Source of the DNA: JBFEUI01 sp041547565
Lineage (GTDB): Bacteria; Pseudomonadota; Gammaproteobacteria; Thiohalomonadales; Thiohalomonadaceae
Direction of reading: 5' to 3'
Length of the DNA stretch: 45,324 bases
NCBI GenBank assembly: GCA_041547565.1
Contig: JBFEUI010000007.1
Location: 1-45,324, forward strand
Of the stretch, positions 16,574 through 25,983 are shown in pieces. A program made the translations under genes and the position numbers. Within the stretch, counting starts at the first letter, position 1; each line of letters begins with the position of its first letter. The notes under the pieces were generated by a model that saw only the letters and a list, made by a program, of their open reading frames with translations, was not told the DNA's origin and ran no database searches.

Positions 16574-18070
16574 ATGAACAAAGAGATCCTGTTGGTTGTA
16601 GATGCCGTTTCCAATGAGAAGGGCGTCGACAAGGAGATCATCTTCGAGGCGATTGAGATCGCCCTGGCGACGGCAACGAAGAAGCGCCATGGCGGTGATA
16701 TCGAGGTGCGCGTCACCATCGACCGCGAAACCGGCGACTACGATACCTTCCGCCGCTGGGAGGTTATCGATGACAGTGAAACGCAACAGCTGGAATTTCC
16801 GGAGCACCAGATCACGCTAAGTGCCGCCCGGGTCGATGAGCCGGAGATTGAGCCTGGCAGCTTCGTCGAGGAGCAGATCGAGTCGGTCTCCTTCGGTCGC
16901 ATTGCCGCACAGACAGCCAAGCAGGTGATCGTGCAGAAGGTGCGCGAGGCCGAGCGTGCCCAGGTGGTCGATGCCTTCTTCGAGCGAAAGGGTGAGCTGA
17001 TCAGCGGTATCGTCAAGCGCCTTGAGCGCGGCAACGTGATTCTGGATGTCGGCAATAATGTCGAAGCTTTGATTCCCCGCGAAGAACTGATTCCCCGTGA
17101 GCCGGTACGCCCCGGTGACCGTATGCGCGGCTACCTGTACGATGTACGTTCCGAACCGCGTGGCCCGCAGCTTTTTGTCAGCCGCACCGATCCCCAGTTC
17201 CTGATCGAACTGTTCAAGCTGGAAGTGCCTGAAGTGGGCGAGGGGCTGATTGAGATCAAGGGTGCAGCACGTGATCCGGGGCTGCGCGCCAAGATTGCCG
17301 TGCTCTCCAGGGACAGTCGTATTGACCCGGTGGGTGCCTGTGTCGGCATGCGCGGTTCACGCGTCCAGTCCGTGACCAACGAGATGAATGGCGAGCGTGT
17401 GGATATCATCCTCTGGGACGATAATCCGGCACAGTTCGTGATCAATGCCATGTCGCCAGCCGACGTGCTCTCAATCGTTGTGGATGAAGATTCCAACAGC
17501 ATGGATATCGCTGTCGATGAAGAACAGCTCTCCCAGGCGATCGGCCGCAACGGCCAGAATGTCCGGTTGGCCAGCGAGTTGACCGGTTGGGAGTTGAACG
17601 TCATGACCGAGGCGCAGGCCGAGCAGAAGAGTGAGGCGGAGTCCGGCGCGCTCGTGGCCATGTTCCATGATGCCCTGAATGTCGACGAGGAGGTCGCCGG
17701 CATCCTGGTGCAGGAGGGGTTCTCCAGCCTTGAAGAGGTGGCCTATGTGCCGCTGAACGAGATGCTGGAAATCGAAGAGTTTGACGAGGATATCGTCAAT
17801 GAGTTGCGTGCACGTGCCAAAGATGCCCTGGTGACCCAGGAGATCAGCAACGAGGAGCACAGCGGTGGTGAGCCGAGCCAGGAGTTGCTGGAGATGGAAG
17901 GGATGGACTCTGCACTCGCTGATACACTGGCCGCCAAAGGCGTTGTGACCATGGATGACCTGGCCGAATTGTCTGTTGACGAGTTGCAGATGATCGCTGA
18001 GATGGATGAGGAACGTGCAGCCAAACTGATTATGACCGCACGCGAGCCCTGGTTTGCAGACGAGCAATAA
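16574..18070 (+). CDS. nusA: Transcription termination/antitermination factor NusA
   Basis: NusA binds RNA polymerase and nascent RNA and affects pausing, termination and antitermination. The 498-residue protein has the expected order: N-terminal polymerase-binding domain (1-130), S1 domain (about 135-200), two KH domains (about 200-345; DPVGACVGMRGSRVQ and AIGRNGQNVRLASELTG are visible) and two acidic repeats at the C-terminus (about 360-490). The two C-terminal repeats are typical of gammaproteobacteria. The leader hairpin before rimP may be the point of NusA autoregulation. Confidence 0.97.
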   Translation: MNKEILLVVDAVSNEKGVDKEIIFEAIEIALATATKKRHGGDIEVRVTIDRETGDYDTFRRWEVIDDSETQQLEFPEHQITLSAARVDEPEIEPGSFVEEQIESVSFGRIAAQTAKQVIVQKVREAERAQVVDAFFERKGELISGIVKRLERGNVILDVGNNVEALIPREELIPREPVRPGDRMRGYLYDVRSEPRGPQLFVSRTDPQFLIELFKLEVPEVGEGLIEIKGAARDPGLRAKIAVLSRDSRIDPVGACVGMRGSRVQSVTNEMNGERVDIILWDDNPAQFVINAMSPADVLSIVVDEDSNSMDIAVDEEQLSQAIGRNGQNVRLASELTGWELNVMTEAQAEQKSEAESGALVAMFHDALNVDEEVAGILVQEGFSSLEEVAYVPLNEMLEIEEFDEDIVNELRARAKDALVTQEISNEEHSGGEPSQELLEMEGMDSALADTLAAKGVVTMDDLAELSVDELQMIAEMDEERAAKLIMTAREPWFADEQ

Positions 18071-18095
18071 GGATAAGCGTAGGAGTAGAGCGTAG

Positions 18096-20618
18096 ATGTC
18101 AGAAGTTACCGTTAATCAATTTGCTGAAGTCATCGGCATCCCGGGAGAGCGTCTGGTAGAACAGCTCAAAGATGCCGGGATCCCTGTGACCGCCACTGAT
18201 GATGTCATCAGTGACGATGACAAGGTGAAACTGCTTGACCATCTGCGCATGAAGCATGGTACCAACGAGCCGGTCGTAGAAGAGGAAGGCGCGCCGAAGA
18301 AGATCACTCTGAAGCGACGTTCGACCAGTGAGTTGCGCCAGAAAACGGGCATGGCCGGCAAGGGCAAGACCGTTACCGTCGAGGTGAGGAAAAAACGCAC
18401 CTATGTCAAGCGCAGCGTGGTTGTCGAGGAAGAGGACAAGCGTATTACCGAGGAGGTAGTACACCGTCTGGAAGAACGCCTGAAAGAGGAGTCGGCCGAA
18501 CGCGAAGCCGAAGAGGCCAAGCTCCGCGAAGAAGAGGCGCGCAAGGCCGAAGAGGAAGCCAAACTCCGCGAGGATGAGGTACGCAAGGCCGAGGAGGAAG
18601 CGCGTCGCAGAGCCGAGGAAGAGGCGCAACGTCGCGTCGAGGAGGCGCGTCGTTCCGCAGCGGGTGAACCTGCCGCACAGCCGCAGGAAGCGAAGGACAA
18701 GCCTAAGGAGAAGAAGAAAAAAGGCAAGAAAAAGGTCGATAAATTCGAACAAAAGGAATTGCACGTTTCCGCCGACAAATCCGGTCGCCGCAAGAAAAAA
18801 GAGAAGGGCAAAAGGGTTGTCTCGACGGTATCGCAACACGGATTCGAAAAGCCGACCGCACCGGTGGTGCGCGAGGTGGCACTGCCCGAGACCATCACTG
18901 TGGGCGAACTGGCACAGAAGATGTCGGTGAAGGCGGCCGAGGTGATCAAGGAAATGATGAAGATGGGCAGCATGGTGACCATCAACCAGGTGCTCGATCA
19001 GGAGACTGCGGCCATTGTCGTCGAGGAGATGGGGCATACCCCCAAGCTGCTCAAGGAGAATGCGCTGGAGGAGGAGGTGATCCAGGCGGTCAGCGGTGAC
19101 GGTGAGGAGATCACCCGTCCCCCGGTGGTCACCATCATGGGCCATGTCGACCACGGTAAAACCTCTCTGCTCGACCACATCCGCAAAAGCCGTGTTGCCT
19201 CGGGCGAGGCCGGTGGCATTACCCAGCACATCGGCGCCTATCACGTGGATACCGAGGGCGGCACCATCTCGTTCCTGGATACTCCCGGCCACGCCGCGTT
19301 TACCGCAATGCGGGCACGCGGAGCCGAGGTGACCGATATCGTGGTGCTGGTGGTGGCCGCCGATGACGGTGTCATGCCACAGACCAAGGAGGCGATTCAG
19401 CACGCCCGTGCCGCCGATGTGCCGCTTATCGTGGCTGTCAACAAGATTGATAAACCCGAGGCCGAGCCCGATCGGGTCAAGCAGGAGTTGGTCGCCGAAG
19501 AGGTTATCCCTGAGGGCTGGGGTGGCGATACCATGTTTGTCCATGTCTCCGCCAAGACCGGCGAAGGGATCGACGAGCTGCTTGAGGCGATTCTGCTGGT
19601 CTCCGAGGTGCTTGAACTGAAGGCCGTGGAAGATGCCCCGGCCACGGGTGTGGTCATTGAATCGCGTCTCGATAAGGGCCGTGGTGCCGTGGCCTCCATC
19701 CTGGTCCAGCAGGGAACCCTGAGAAAAGGTGATATTGTCCTGGCCGGTCACGAATACGGTCGCGTGCGTGCCATGCTTGATGAGAACGGTAAGCCGATTG
19801 AGACGGCCGGTCCTTCCATTCCGGTGGAGATCCTCGGCCTGTCGGGAACCCCGAGTGCCGGCGACCAGGCGGTTGTGGTCGCTGATGAGCGTAAGGCACG
19901 TGAGGTCGCGCTGTTCCGCCAGGGCAAGTTCCGCGACGTGAAGTTTGCCCGTCAGCAGCAGGCCAAACTGGATGAGATGTTCACCCAGATGGAAGAGGGC
20001 GAGGTGAAGAACCTCAATATCCTGCTCAAGGCCGATGTACAGGGTTCTGTCGAGGCGATCAGCGATGCGCTGACCAAGCTCTCCACCGATGAGGTCAAGG
20101 TAAAGATCATCGCCAGCGGCGTGGGCGGCATCAACGAGTCGGATGCCAACCTTTCCATGGCCTCCAATGCCATCATCATCGGCTTTAATGTGCGGGCTGA
20201 CGCAGGTGCCAAACGGGTCATCGATGAGAATGACATCGACCTGCACTACTACAGCGTGATCTATGACCTCATCGATGAGGTGAAGAGTGCGATGAGCGGC
20301 ATGCTGGCGCCCGAGTTCAAGGAGGAGATCATCGGTCTGGCCGAGGTACGCGATGTGTTCCGTTCGCCCAAGATCGGTGCGATCGCCGGTTGCATGGTGG
20401 TCGACGGTACGGTCAAGCGCAATAACCCGATCCGCGTACTGCGCGACAACGTGGTGATCTACGAAGGTGAGCTTGAGTCGCTGCGCCGTTACAAGGACGA
20501 CGTCAACGAGGTCAAGTCAGGCACCGAGTGCGGTATCGGCGTGAAGAACTATAACGATGTGAAGGTCGGTGACCAGATTGAGGTCTACGAGCGCATCCAG
20601 GTTCAGCGCACCCTCTAA
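18096..20618 (+). CDS. infB: Translation initiation factor IF-2
   Basis: IF-2 is the GTPase that brings the initiator tRNA to the ribosome; that tRNA is encoded in this same cluster. The 840-residue protein has an N-terminal IF2 domain, a highly charged Glu/Arg/Lys-rich linker (about 110-230) and the G domain with GHVDHGKT at 349-356, DTPGHAAF and NKID. Domains II-IV follow. The start has a GGAGTAGAG-type ribosome site. Internal starts giving shorter forms, known in Escherichia coli, were not resolved here. Confidence 0.97.
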   Translation: MSEVTVNQFAEVIGIPGERLVEQLKDAGIPVTATDDVISDDDKVKLLDHLRMKHGTNEPVVEEEGAPKKITLKRRSTSELRQKTGMAGKGKTVTVEVRKKRTYVKRSVVVEEEDKRITEEVVHRLEERLKEESAEREAEEAKLREEEARKAEEEAKLREDEVRKAEEEARRRAEEEAQRRVEEARRSAAGEPAAQPQEAKDKPKEKKKKGKKKVDKFEQKELHVSADKSGRRKKKEKGKRVVSTVSQHGFEKPTAPVVREVALPETITVGELAQKMSVKAAEVIKEMMKMGSMVTINQVLDQETAAIVVEEMGHTPKLLKENALEEEVIQAVSGDGEEITRPPVVTIMGHVDHGKTSLLDHIRKSRVASGEAGGITQHIGAYHVDTEGGTISFLDTPGHAAFTAMRARGAEVTDIVVLVVAADDGVMPQTKEAIQHARAADVPLIVAVNKIDKPEAEPDRVKQELVAEEVIPEGWGGDTMFVHVSAKTGEGIDELLEAILLVSEVLELKAVEDAPATGVVIESRLDKGRGAVASILVQQGTLRKGDIVLAGHEYGRVRAMLDENGKPIETAGPSIPVEILGLSGTPSAGDQAVVVADERKAREVALFRQGKFRDVKFARQQQAKLDEMFTQMEEGEVKNLNILLKADVQGSVEAISDALTKLSTDEVKVKIIASGVGGINESDANLSMASNAIIIGFNVRADAGAKRVIDENDIDLHYYSVIYDLIDEVKSAMSGMLAPEFKEEIIGLAEVRDVFRSPKIGAIAGCMVVDGTVKRNNPIRVLRDNVVIYEGELESLRRYKDDVNEVKSGTECGIGVKNYNDVKVGDQIEVYERIQVQRTL

Positions 20619-20649
20619 GTCTTATCCACTGTTGTAGAAGCATTCGAAC

Positions 20650-21018
20650 GTGGCAAAAGAGTTCAGTCGTACACGCCGTCTCGGGGAGCAGATCCAGCGG
20701 GAACTGGCGGAAATCATTCAACGTGAGCTCAAGGATCCGCGTGTCGGCTTCGTGACCGTTTCGGCAGTGGATGTCTCCCGCGACCTCAAGTATGCCAAGG
20801 TCTATATCACTGAACTGGGCGAAGAGAGCCACCGTGAAGAACTGCTTGAGGCGCTCAGCCATGCCGCCGGTTTTCTGCGTCGTGAACTGGGTCGCCGCCT
20901 GACGGTGCGCGCTGTTCCCGAGTTGAGATTCCAGTACGACACCTCCATCGAGTACGGCGCGAAGCTGGAAGCGCTGATCGATGAGGTTATCGCAAAAGAC
21001 GAAAATTCCGAGGACTGA
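20650..21018 (+). CDS. rbfA: Ribosome-binding factor A
   Basis: RbfA is a small KH-fold protein needed for late 30S maturation and cold adaptation. The 122-residue protein shows RTRRLGEQIQRELAEIIQRELKDPR near the start (read in parts) and the VPELRFQYDTSIEYGAKLE motif near the end. Translation starts at GTG. It lies between infB and truB in the classical order, and truB begins two bases after its stop. Confidence 0.95.
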   Translation: MAKEFSRTRRLGEQIQRELAEIIQRELKDPRVGFVTVSAVDVSRDLKYAKVYITELGEESHREELLEALSHAAGFLRRELGRRLTVRAVPELRFQYDTSIEYGAKLEALIDEVIAKDENSED

Positions 21019-21020
21019 AA

Positions 21021-21944
21021 GTGGGACGCCGAAAGAAACGCTGGGGCCGTAAGCTAAACGGCATCCTGCTGCTCGACAAACCCGTGGGTATTACCTCCAA
21101 TGCTGCACTGCAGGAGGTGAAGCGCCTGTTCAAGGCAGCGAAGGCCGGACACACCGGTAATCTGGATCCACTGGCCAGTGGCCTGCTTCCCATCTGCTTT
21201 GGCGAGGCCACCAAGCTCTCCGCCTTCCTGCTCGATTCGGACAAGGTCTATCTCGGCACCTGCAAACTGGGTACACGCACCAATACTGCCGATGCCGAGG
21301 GGGAGGTCATTGAGACGCGCCCGGTTGAAGGGATCACCGCCTCCCGCGTCACGGAGGTACTGGAGCAGTTCCTGGGTGATATTGAGCAGATTCCGCCGAT
21401 GCACTCGGCCATCAAGCACCAGGGCCAGCCGCTCTACAAACTGGCGCACCAGGGTATTGAGATCGAGCGCAAGGCGCGCAAGGTGCATATCCATGAGATC
21501 AAATTGCTGCGCTGTGAGGGGGATGAACTGGATATCTACGTCCACTGCTCCAAGGGCACCTACATTCGTACCCTGGCCGAGGATATCGGTGAGGCGCTGG
21601 GCTGTGGCGCACACCTGAGTAATCTTCGACGTACCGGCGCCGGACCCTTTTCCGAGAAGGGTATGGTCAGCCTTGATGAGGTGCGCGAGCGTGCCGAGGA
21701 GGGTACCGACGCACTGGATCCCCTGTTGCTGCCGATGGAAGCGGCACTGGGTGAGTGGCCGCGGGTACAGTTAAGCGATACCAGCCTCTACTACGTGCGC
21801 CAGGGGCAACCGGTTATCGTCCCGCAGGCCCCTACACACGGCTGGGTGAGCCTGTTCAATGAACAGGAAAGTTTTATCGGTGTCGGTTGCATTCTGGACG
21901 ACGGTCGGGTGGCCCCCAAGCGGCTGCTCAATGTGGCGGACTGA
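21021..21944 (+). CDS. truB: tRNA pseudouridine-55 synthase
   Basis: TruB makes pseudouridine 55 in the T loop of tRNAs. The 307-residue protein has the N-terminal LLLDKPVGITS and the catalytic motif HTGNLDPLASG with Asp49. The SKGTYIRTLAEDIG segment and a C-terminal PUA-like domain follow. It starts at GTG two bases after rbfA, with AGGA upstream. A 242-base spacer with a new promoter separates it from rpsO. Confidence 0.96.
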   Translation: MGRRKKRWGRKLNGILLLDKPVGITSNAALQEVKRLFKAAKAGHTGNLDPLASGLLPICFGEATKLSAFLLDSDKVYLGTCKLGTRTNTADAEGEVIETRPVEGITASRVTEVLEQFLGDIEQIPPMHSAIKHQGQPLYKLAHQGIEIERKARKVHIHEIKLLRCEGDELDIYVHCSKGTYIRTLAEDIGEALGCGAHLSNLRRTGAGPFSEKGMVSLDEVRERAEEGTDALDPLLLPMEAALGEWPRVQLSDTSLYYVRQGQPVIVPQAPTHGWVSLFNEQESFIGVGCILDDGRVAPKRLLNVAD

Positions 21945-22109
21945 CAATTCATTAAACTCGTGCCATAACAACCAGTTAATAAGCTTTCCTGAGATTGTTC
22001 TGAAACACCTGGCAGTGGATGGGAACGGTTGCGGTTGTTTTGGCTGATACTGTCCGTTGGCCAGCGGCTTATGTATCAACTACGGTTATATCCTGAAAGA
22101 ATATTTTCC

Positions 22110-22138
22110 TTGTTCCCAACCCCAAAAAACGGTTAAAA
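22110..22138 (+). promoter_or_regulatory. Predicted rpsO promoter
   Basis: TTGTTC (22110-22115), a 17-base spacer and TTAAAA (22133-22138) predict a start near 22145. This leaves a short 40-base leader before rpsO with AGGAG at 22172-22176. Confidence 0.45.
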
Positions 22139-22186
22139 TTCGGCACTTTATTTGACTATCCATACCTCTGTAGGAGTAATACATCC

Positions 22187-22456
22187 ATGTCTCTGAGCGC
22201 TGATCAAAAAGCAGCTATCGTCGAAGAGTTCGGTAAAACTGGAACAGACACCGGTTCTCCCGAAGTGCAAATCGCTCTACTGTCTGCAAATATCGATGCC
22301 CTTTCAGGCCACTTCAAAGAGCACATTCACGACCACCACTCCCGCCGTGGTCTGCTGCGCATGGTTAGCCAGCGTCGCAAGCTTCTTGATTACCTGAAGA
22401 AAAAAGATGTTGAGCGTTACCGCTCGATTATCGCCCGCCTCGGTCTGCGCAAGTAA
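22187..22456 (+). CDS. rpsO: Small ribosomal subunit protein uS15
   Basis: S15 binds 16S rRNA early in 30S assembly and helps form bridges to the 50S subunit. The 89-residue length, GTDTGSPEVQIALL (about 19-32) and HHSRRGLLRMVSQRRKLLDYL (read in parts) are diagnostic. The rpsO-pnp pair is conserved. In Escherichia coli S15 represses its own translation, which may also apply here. Confidence 0.98.
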   Translation: MSLSADQKAAIVEEFGKTGTDTGSPEVQIALLSANIDALSGHFKEHIHDHHSRRGLLRMVSQRRKLLDYLKKKDVERYRSIIARLGLRK

Positions 22457-22498
22457 CAATAGCAGCTAATAAACACGCCAATTGAAGGGAACAGACTA

Positions 22499-24589
22499 GT
22501 GACTCCGATTATCAAAGAGTTTCAGTACGGTGAGCACACCGTAAAGTTGGAGACGGGGGCGATTGCCCGCCAGGCCAGCGGTGCTGTCATGTGCAGCATG
22601 GGCGATACGCAGGTACTGGTGACCTGCGTTGCCATGAAGGAAGCGGTCGAAGGCCGTGATTTCTTCCCGCTGACTGTCAATTACCAGGAGCGTACCTACG
22701 CTGCCGGTAAGATTCCTGGCGGTTTTTTCCGTCGCGAAGGTCGCCCCAGTGAAAAAGAGACTCTGACCTCGCGTCTGATCGACCGTCCACTGCGTCCGCT
22801 GTTTCCCAAGGGTTTCAAAAACGAGACCCAGGTCGTTGCCACTGTCGTTTCGCTCGATCCGGAAATCGATGCGGAACTCGTTGCCATGATCGGCGCCGCC
22901 GCCGCGGTCAGCCTCTCCGGTGCGCCGTTCAACGGCCCGCTCGGCGCTGCCCGCGTGGGCTACAAGGACGGCGAATATCTGCTCAACCCGTCGCTGAGCA
23001 CACTGGCCGAATCCGATCTTGACCTGATGGTGGCCGGCACCGAGGATGCCATCCTGATGGTGGAGTCCGAGGCCAAGCTGCTGAGCGAAGAGGTGATGCT
23101 CGGCGCGGTCATGTTCGGTCACGAGCAGTTCCAGTCGGTGATTAAGGCGATTGCCGAACTGAAGGCCGAGGCCGGCGTCGAGGACTGGGCATGGAGCGCG
23201 CCTGAAGAGGATACCGCTCTGGCAGAGGCCGTTGCCGCCGCCGGTGAGACTGCCCTGACCGAGGCTTACCAGATCAGCGAGAAGCTGGTGCGCTACGATG
23301 CGCTGAACGGCATTCGTGCAGACATCGTTGCCAAACTGAGCGACGAGGAGGCCGAGCAGAGCTGGAGTGCCGGTGAAATTGAAGCTGCCGTCGGCAAGCT
23401 GGAGAAGAGGATAGTGCGTGGCCGCATTATCGACGGTCACCCGCGTATCGATGGCCGTGATACCCGCACCGTGCGCCCGATTGATGTCAAGGCCGGCGTA
23501 CTGGCCCGTACCCACGGTTCCGCGCTGTTTACCCGTGGTGAGACTCAGGCACTGGCCATCACCACGCTCGGTACCGCACGTGATGCCCAAATCATTGATG
23601 CCATCGAGGGCGAGCGTAAAGAACACTTCATGCTGCACTACAACTTCCCGCCGTACTGTGTGGGGGAGACCGGTATGGTTGGCAGCCCCAAGCGCCGCGA
23701 GATTGGTCACGGCCGCCTGGCCAAGCGCGGTGTGGCAGCGGTGATGCCTTCGGTTGAAGAGTTCCCGTACACCATTCGCGTAGTTTCCGAAATTACCGAG
23801 TCCAACGGTTCCAGCTCCATGGCCAGCGTTTGCGGCAGCAGCCTGTCCATGATGGATGCCGGTGTCCCGCTGAAGGCCCCGGTAGCCGGTGTGGCCATGG
23901 GCCTGATTAAGGAAGAGAACAAGTTCGCCGTACTGACCGATATCATGGGTGACGAGGATCACCTCGGCGACATGGACTTCAAGGTTGCCGGTTCAGCCGA
24001 GGGTGTCACCGCCCTGCAGATGGATATCAAGATCACCGGTATCACCAAGGAGATCATGGAGCAGGCACTGCAACAGGCCAATGAGGCCCGCCTGCATATT
24101 CTGGGTGAAATGAACAAGGTGATCAGCGCTCCCAATGAGGAGATGTCCGACTACGCACCACGCTACATCACCATGCGCATCAATCCCGACAAAATCCGTG
24201 ATGTCATCGGCAAGGGTGGTGCGACAATTCGCTCCATCACCGAAGAGACCGGTGCCAGCATCGATATTACCGATGACGGTGTGGTGAAGATCGCATCGAC
24301 CGACAATGCCGCCGGCAAAGAGGCGCAGCGTCGCATCGAGCAGTTGACTGCTGATGTCGAGGTCGGTGTGGTATACGAAGGCCGTGTTGCCAAGTTGATG
24401 GATTTCGGTGCCTTTGTGAACATCCTGCCCGGTAAGGACGGTCTGGTGCATATCTCCCAGATCTCCGATGAGCGTGTTGAGAAGGTCAGCGACAAGCTCA
24501 GCGAGGGTGATGTGGTTAAAGTGAAGGTGCTTGAGGTCGACAAACAGGGTCGTATCCGTCTTAGCATGAAGGCGGTAGCGGCCGAGTAA
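22499..24589 (+). CDS. pnp: Polyribonucleotide nucleotidyltransferase (PNPase)
   Basis: PNPase degrades RNA from the 3' end by phosphorolysis and works in the degradosome. The 696-residue protein has two RNase PH domains joined by an all-helical linker, then a KH domain (about 555-615, with INPDKIRDVIGKGGATIR) and an S1 domain (about 620-690, with YEGRVAKLMDFGAFVNI). It starts at GTG with AGGGAA upstream, 42 bases after rpsO. That gap is too short for a long RNase III hairpin like the Escherichia coli one. Confidence 0.97.
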   Translation: MTPIIKEFQYGEHTVKLETGAIARQASGAVMCSMGDTQVLVTCVAMKEAVEGRDFFPLTVNYQERTYAAGKIPGGFFRREGRPSEKETLTSRLIDRPLRPLFPKGFKNETQVVATVVSLDPEIDAELVAMIGAAAAVSLSGAPFNGPLGAARVGYKDGEYLLNPSLSTLAESDLDLMVAGTEDAILMVESEAKLLSEEVMLGAVMFGHEQFQSVIKAIAELKAEAGVEDWAWSAPEEDTALAEAVAAAGETALTEAYQISEKLVRYDALNGIRADIVAKLSDEEAEQSWSAGEIEAAVGKLEKRIVRGRIIDGHPRIDGRDTRTVRPIDVKAGVLARTHGSALFTRGETQALAITTLGTARDAQIIDAIEGERKEHFMLHYNFPPYCVGETGMVGSPKRREIGHGRLAKRGVAAVMPSVEEFPYTIRVVSEITESNGSSSMASVCGSSLSMMDAGVPLKAPVAGVAMGLIKEENKFAVLTDIMGDEDHLGDMDFKVAGSAEGVTALQMDIKITGITKEIMEQALQQANEARLHILGEMNKVISAPNEEMSDYAPRYITMRINPDKIRDVIGKGGATIRSITEETGASIDITDDGVVKIASTDNAAGKEAQRRIEQLTADVEVGVVYEGRVAKLMDFGAFVNILPGKDGLVHISQISDERVEKVSDKLSEGDVVKVKVLEVDKQGRIRLSMKAVAAE

Positions 24590-24607
24590 GGCGTGCGTGC
24601 TTGACGT

Positions 24608-24635
24608 AAAAAAGGGACCGCAAGGTCCCTTTTTT
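24608..24635 (+). terminator. Rho-independent terminator after pnp
   Basis: AAAGGGACC (24611-24619) pairs with GGTCCCTTT (24624-24632) around the loop GCAA, with a T run after it. It closes the translation-factor cluster. Confidence 0.92.
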
Positions 24636-24687
24636 GTTATGTAATGCACGTTTTTGTCAGGCGTAGCGTTGCTGGCGATATGGGCGG

Positions 24688-24716
24688 TTGATCTATTTTT
24701 GGCGATACCATTAAAT
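24688..24716 (+). promoter_or_regulatory. Predicted promoter of the small membrane repeat protein
   Basis: TTGATC (24688-24693), a 17-base spacer and TTAAAT (24711-24716) lie about 45 bases before the proposed start codon of the next gene. Confidence 0.4.
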
Positions 24717-24761
24717 GACCCTGTGACCAAAGCCGCATAATACAAACTAAAGGACGGTCCG

Positions 24762-25292
24762 ATTAAAAAAATCAAACGCATTGCCGATCTGTTCGAACCC
24801 CAGGCACGGATTATTGTGGCGTTTATTGCCATGATCTGTGGTCTCTATCTGGCGCTTGAGCCGACCCCCGTTGCATGGCTGTTCTTCCTGGTAGGCGTCT
24901 ATTTGACCTGGGATTTCTTTCGCTGCAATGCCGTGTGGATGGCATTCAGGCAATTTCGTTCTGGTCAAATCGAGCAGGTGAGGCGCCTGCTGTCACAGGT
25001 ACGCTGGCCAGATATGCTAAACAAGCAGGCACGTGCCTATTATCACTGGCTGCGGGGGGTGGTCAGTGTGACAGACAACCGACTGGGTGAGGCCAAGGTT
25101 CACCTGCTTGCTGCCGCAAGCGGCCAGCTTAAAACGCAGAATGATCGTTGCCTGGTCGAGTGCCTGCTGGCCGAGGTGGAAATCGAATCGGGAGACACTG
25201 GTGCGGCACACAAGCACCTGCAATTGGCCAAAAAGTTGTCACATCATGAGAACGTGAATAATATTATCGTCGCACTGGAGCAGCGACTTTGA
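24762..25292 (+). CDS. Membrane-anchored TPR-like protein of unknown function (AUU start proposed)
   Basis: The proposed 176-residue protein has a short basic N-terminus (KKIKR), two predicted membrane helices (about 17-34 and 37-54) and a cytoplasmic helical-repeat region (about 80-170) that reads like TPR repeats (RAYYHWLRGVVSVTDNRLGEAKVHL). No ATG, GTG or TTG exists in frame before the GTG at 24816, which lacks a ribosome site and would cut into the first membrane helix. An ATT at 24762 lies seven bases after AAAGGA, so it is taken as the start. AUU starts are rare (infC, pcnB). If rejected, use 24816. Confidence 0.65.
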   Translation: MKKIKRIADLFEPQARIIVAFIAMICGLYLALEPTPVAWLFFLVGVYLTWDFFRCNAVWMAFRQFRSGQIEQVRRLLSQVRWPDMLNKQARAYYHWLRGVVSVTDNRLGEAKVHLLAAASGQLKTQNDRCLVECLLAEVEIESGDTGAAHKHLQLAKKLSHHENVNNIIVALEQRL

Positions 25293-25389
25293 GCTAGTGT
25301 GTTATCGGGGAGTTCCGTATACTCACTCTGGCGCACTCGCGTGAAAATGTTTTAATTGTTGATCATTAAACTAATTTGAAGGTGTTGAT

Positions 25390-25836
25390 ATGGCGCATGT
25401 AGCCAGGGAAGCCAGCGTGAAGACCGGGGTCGACCTGATTGATCGCCACCACCAGAGGATCATCGCTCACATTAACCGTCTGCATCAGTGTCTGAACAAG
25501 GGCGAGTCGGAGGAGGTGCTTGCCATTCTGGAGGATGTGATTGAATTTACCACGTCCCAGTTCGCCGACGAAGAGCACCAGCTGGCAATAAATGCCTTCC
25601 CGCAACTCGAGCAGCACAAACGCGTGCATGAGTCGTTCAGTCGCCGCTTGAAGGAGTATCGGCGTGTATTGCAGGTTGGCTATAACGAGACCATCGCCAA
25701 GAAGCTGTTGTCCGACATGCGCATCTGGCTCACCGACCATATCCTGCGCGATGATTGCGCCTATCTATCCCTGTTTGCACAGAACCGCGGACGAAACTGG
25801 GTTACGCGCGCGCTAGGCCGCTTTATCAACCACTAA
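25390..25836 (+). CDS. Bacteriohemerythrin-like protein with one iron ligand replaced
   Basis: Hemerythrins bind oxygen at a two-iron site in a four-helix bundle. In this 148-residue protein the expected ligands are His21, Glu61, His76, His80, His117 and Asp122. The histidine normally found in the HFxxEE motif is Gln57 (SQFADEEH). The site may therefore be altered, mononuclear or lost. It resembles the hemerythrin gene 195 bases downstream and is likely its paralogue. The ATG has GAAGG upstream. Confidence 0.85.
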   Translation: MAHVAREASVKTGVDLIDRHHQRIIAHINRLHQCLNKGESEEVLAILEDVIEFTTSQFADEEHQLAINAFPQLEQHKRVHESFSRRLKEYRRVLQVGYNETIAKKLLSDMRIWLTDHILRDDCAYLSLFAQNRGRNWVTRALGRFINH

Positions 25837-25983
25837 TCCGCTCCAAGTAGGCGGTTGCCACTCGTGGTGGCTATGGCACGTCATCCCCTGTGGCACCGCT
25901 TTTGTGATGCAGTTCAAACAAAATTCTACTGAAAAATCGTAAATCTCTGTCATCCCAAGACAAAAACATTGTAAAAGAATGGT

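Noticed and set aside
18445..18930. Long arginine- and serine-rich frames overlapping infB on both strands
   Set aside because: They are shadows of the repetitive Glu/Lys/Arg linker of IF-2, which biases all frames.
22457..22498. RNase III-type leader hairpin before pnp
   Set aside because: Only 42 bases separate rpsO from pnp and no long stem is visible.
25891..25905. TGGCACCGCTTTTGT before the second hemerythrin gene as a sigma-54 promoter
   Set aside because: The -12 GC is GT and a third position fails; the distance to the gene is about 125 bases.
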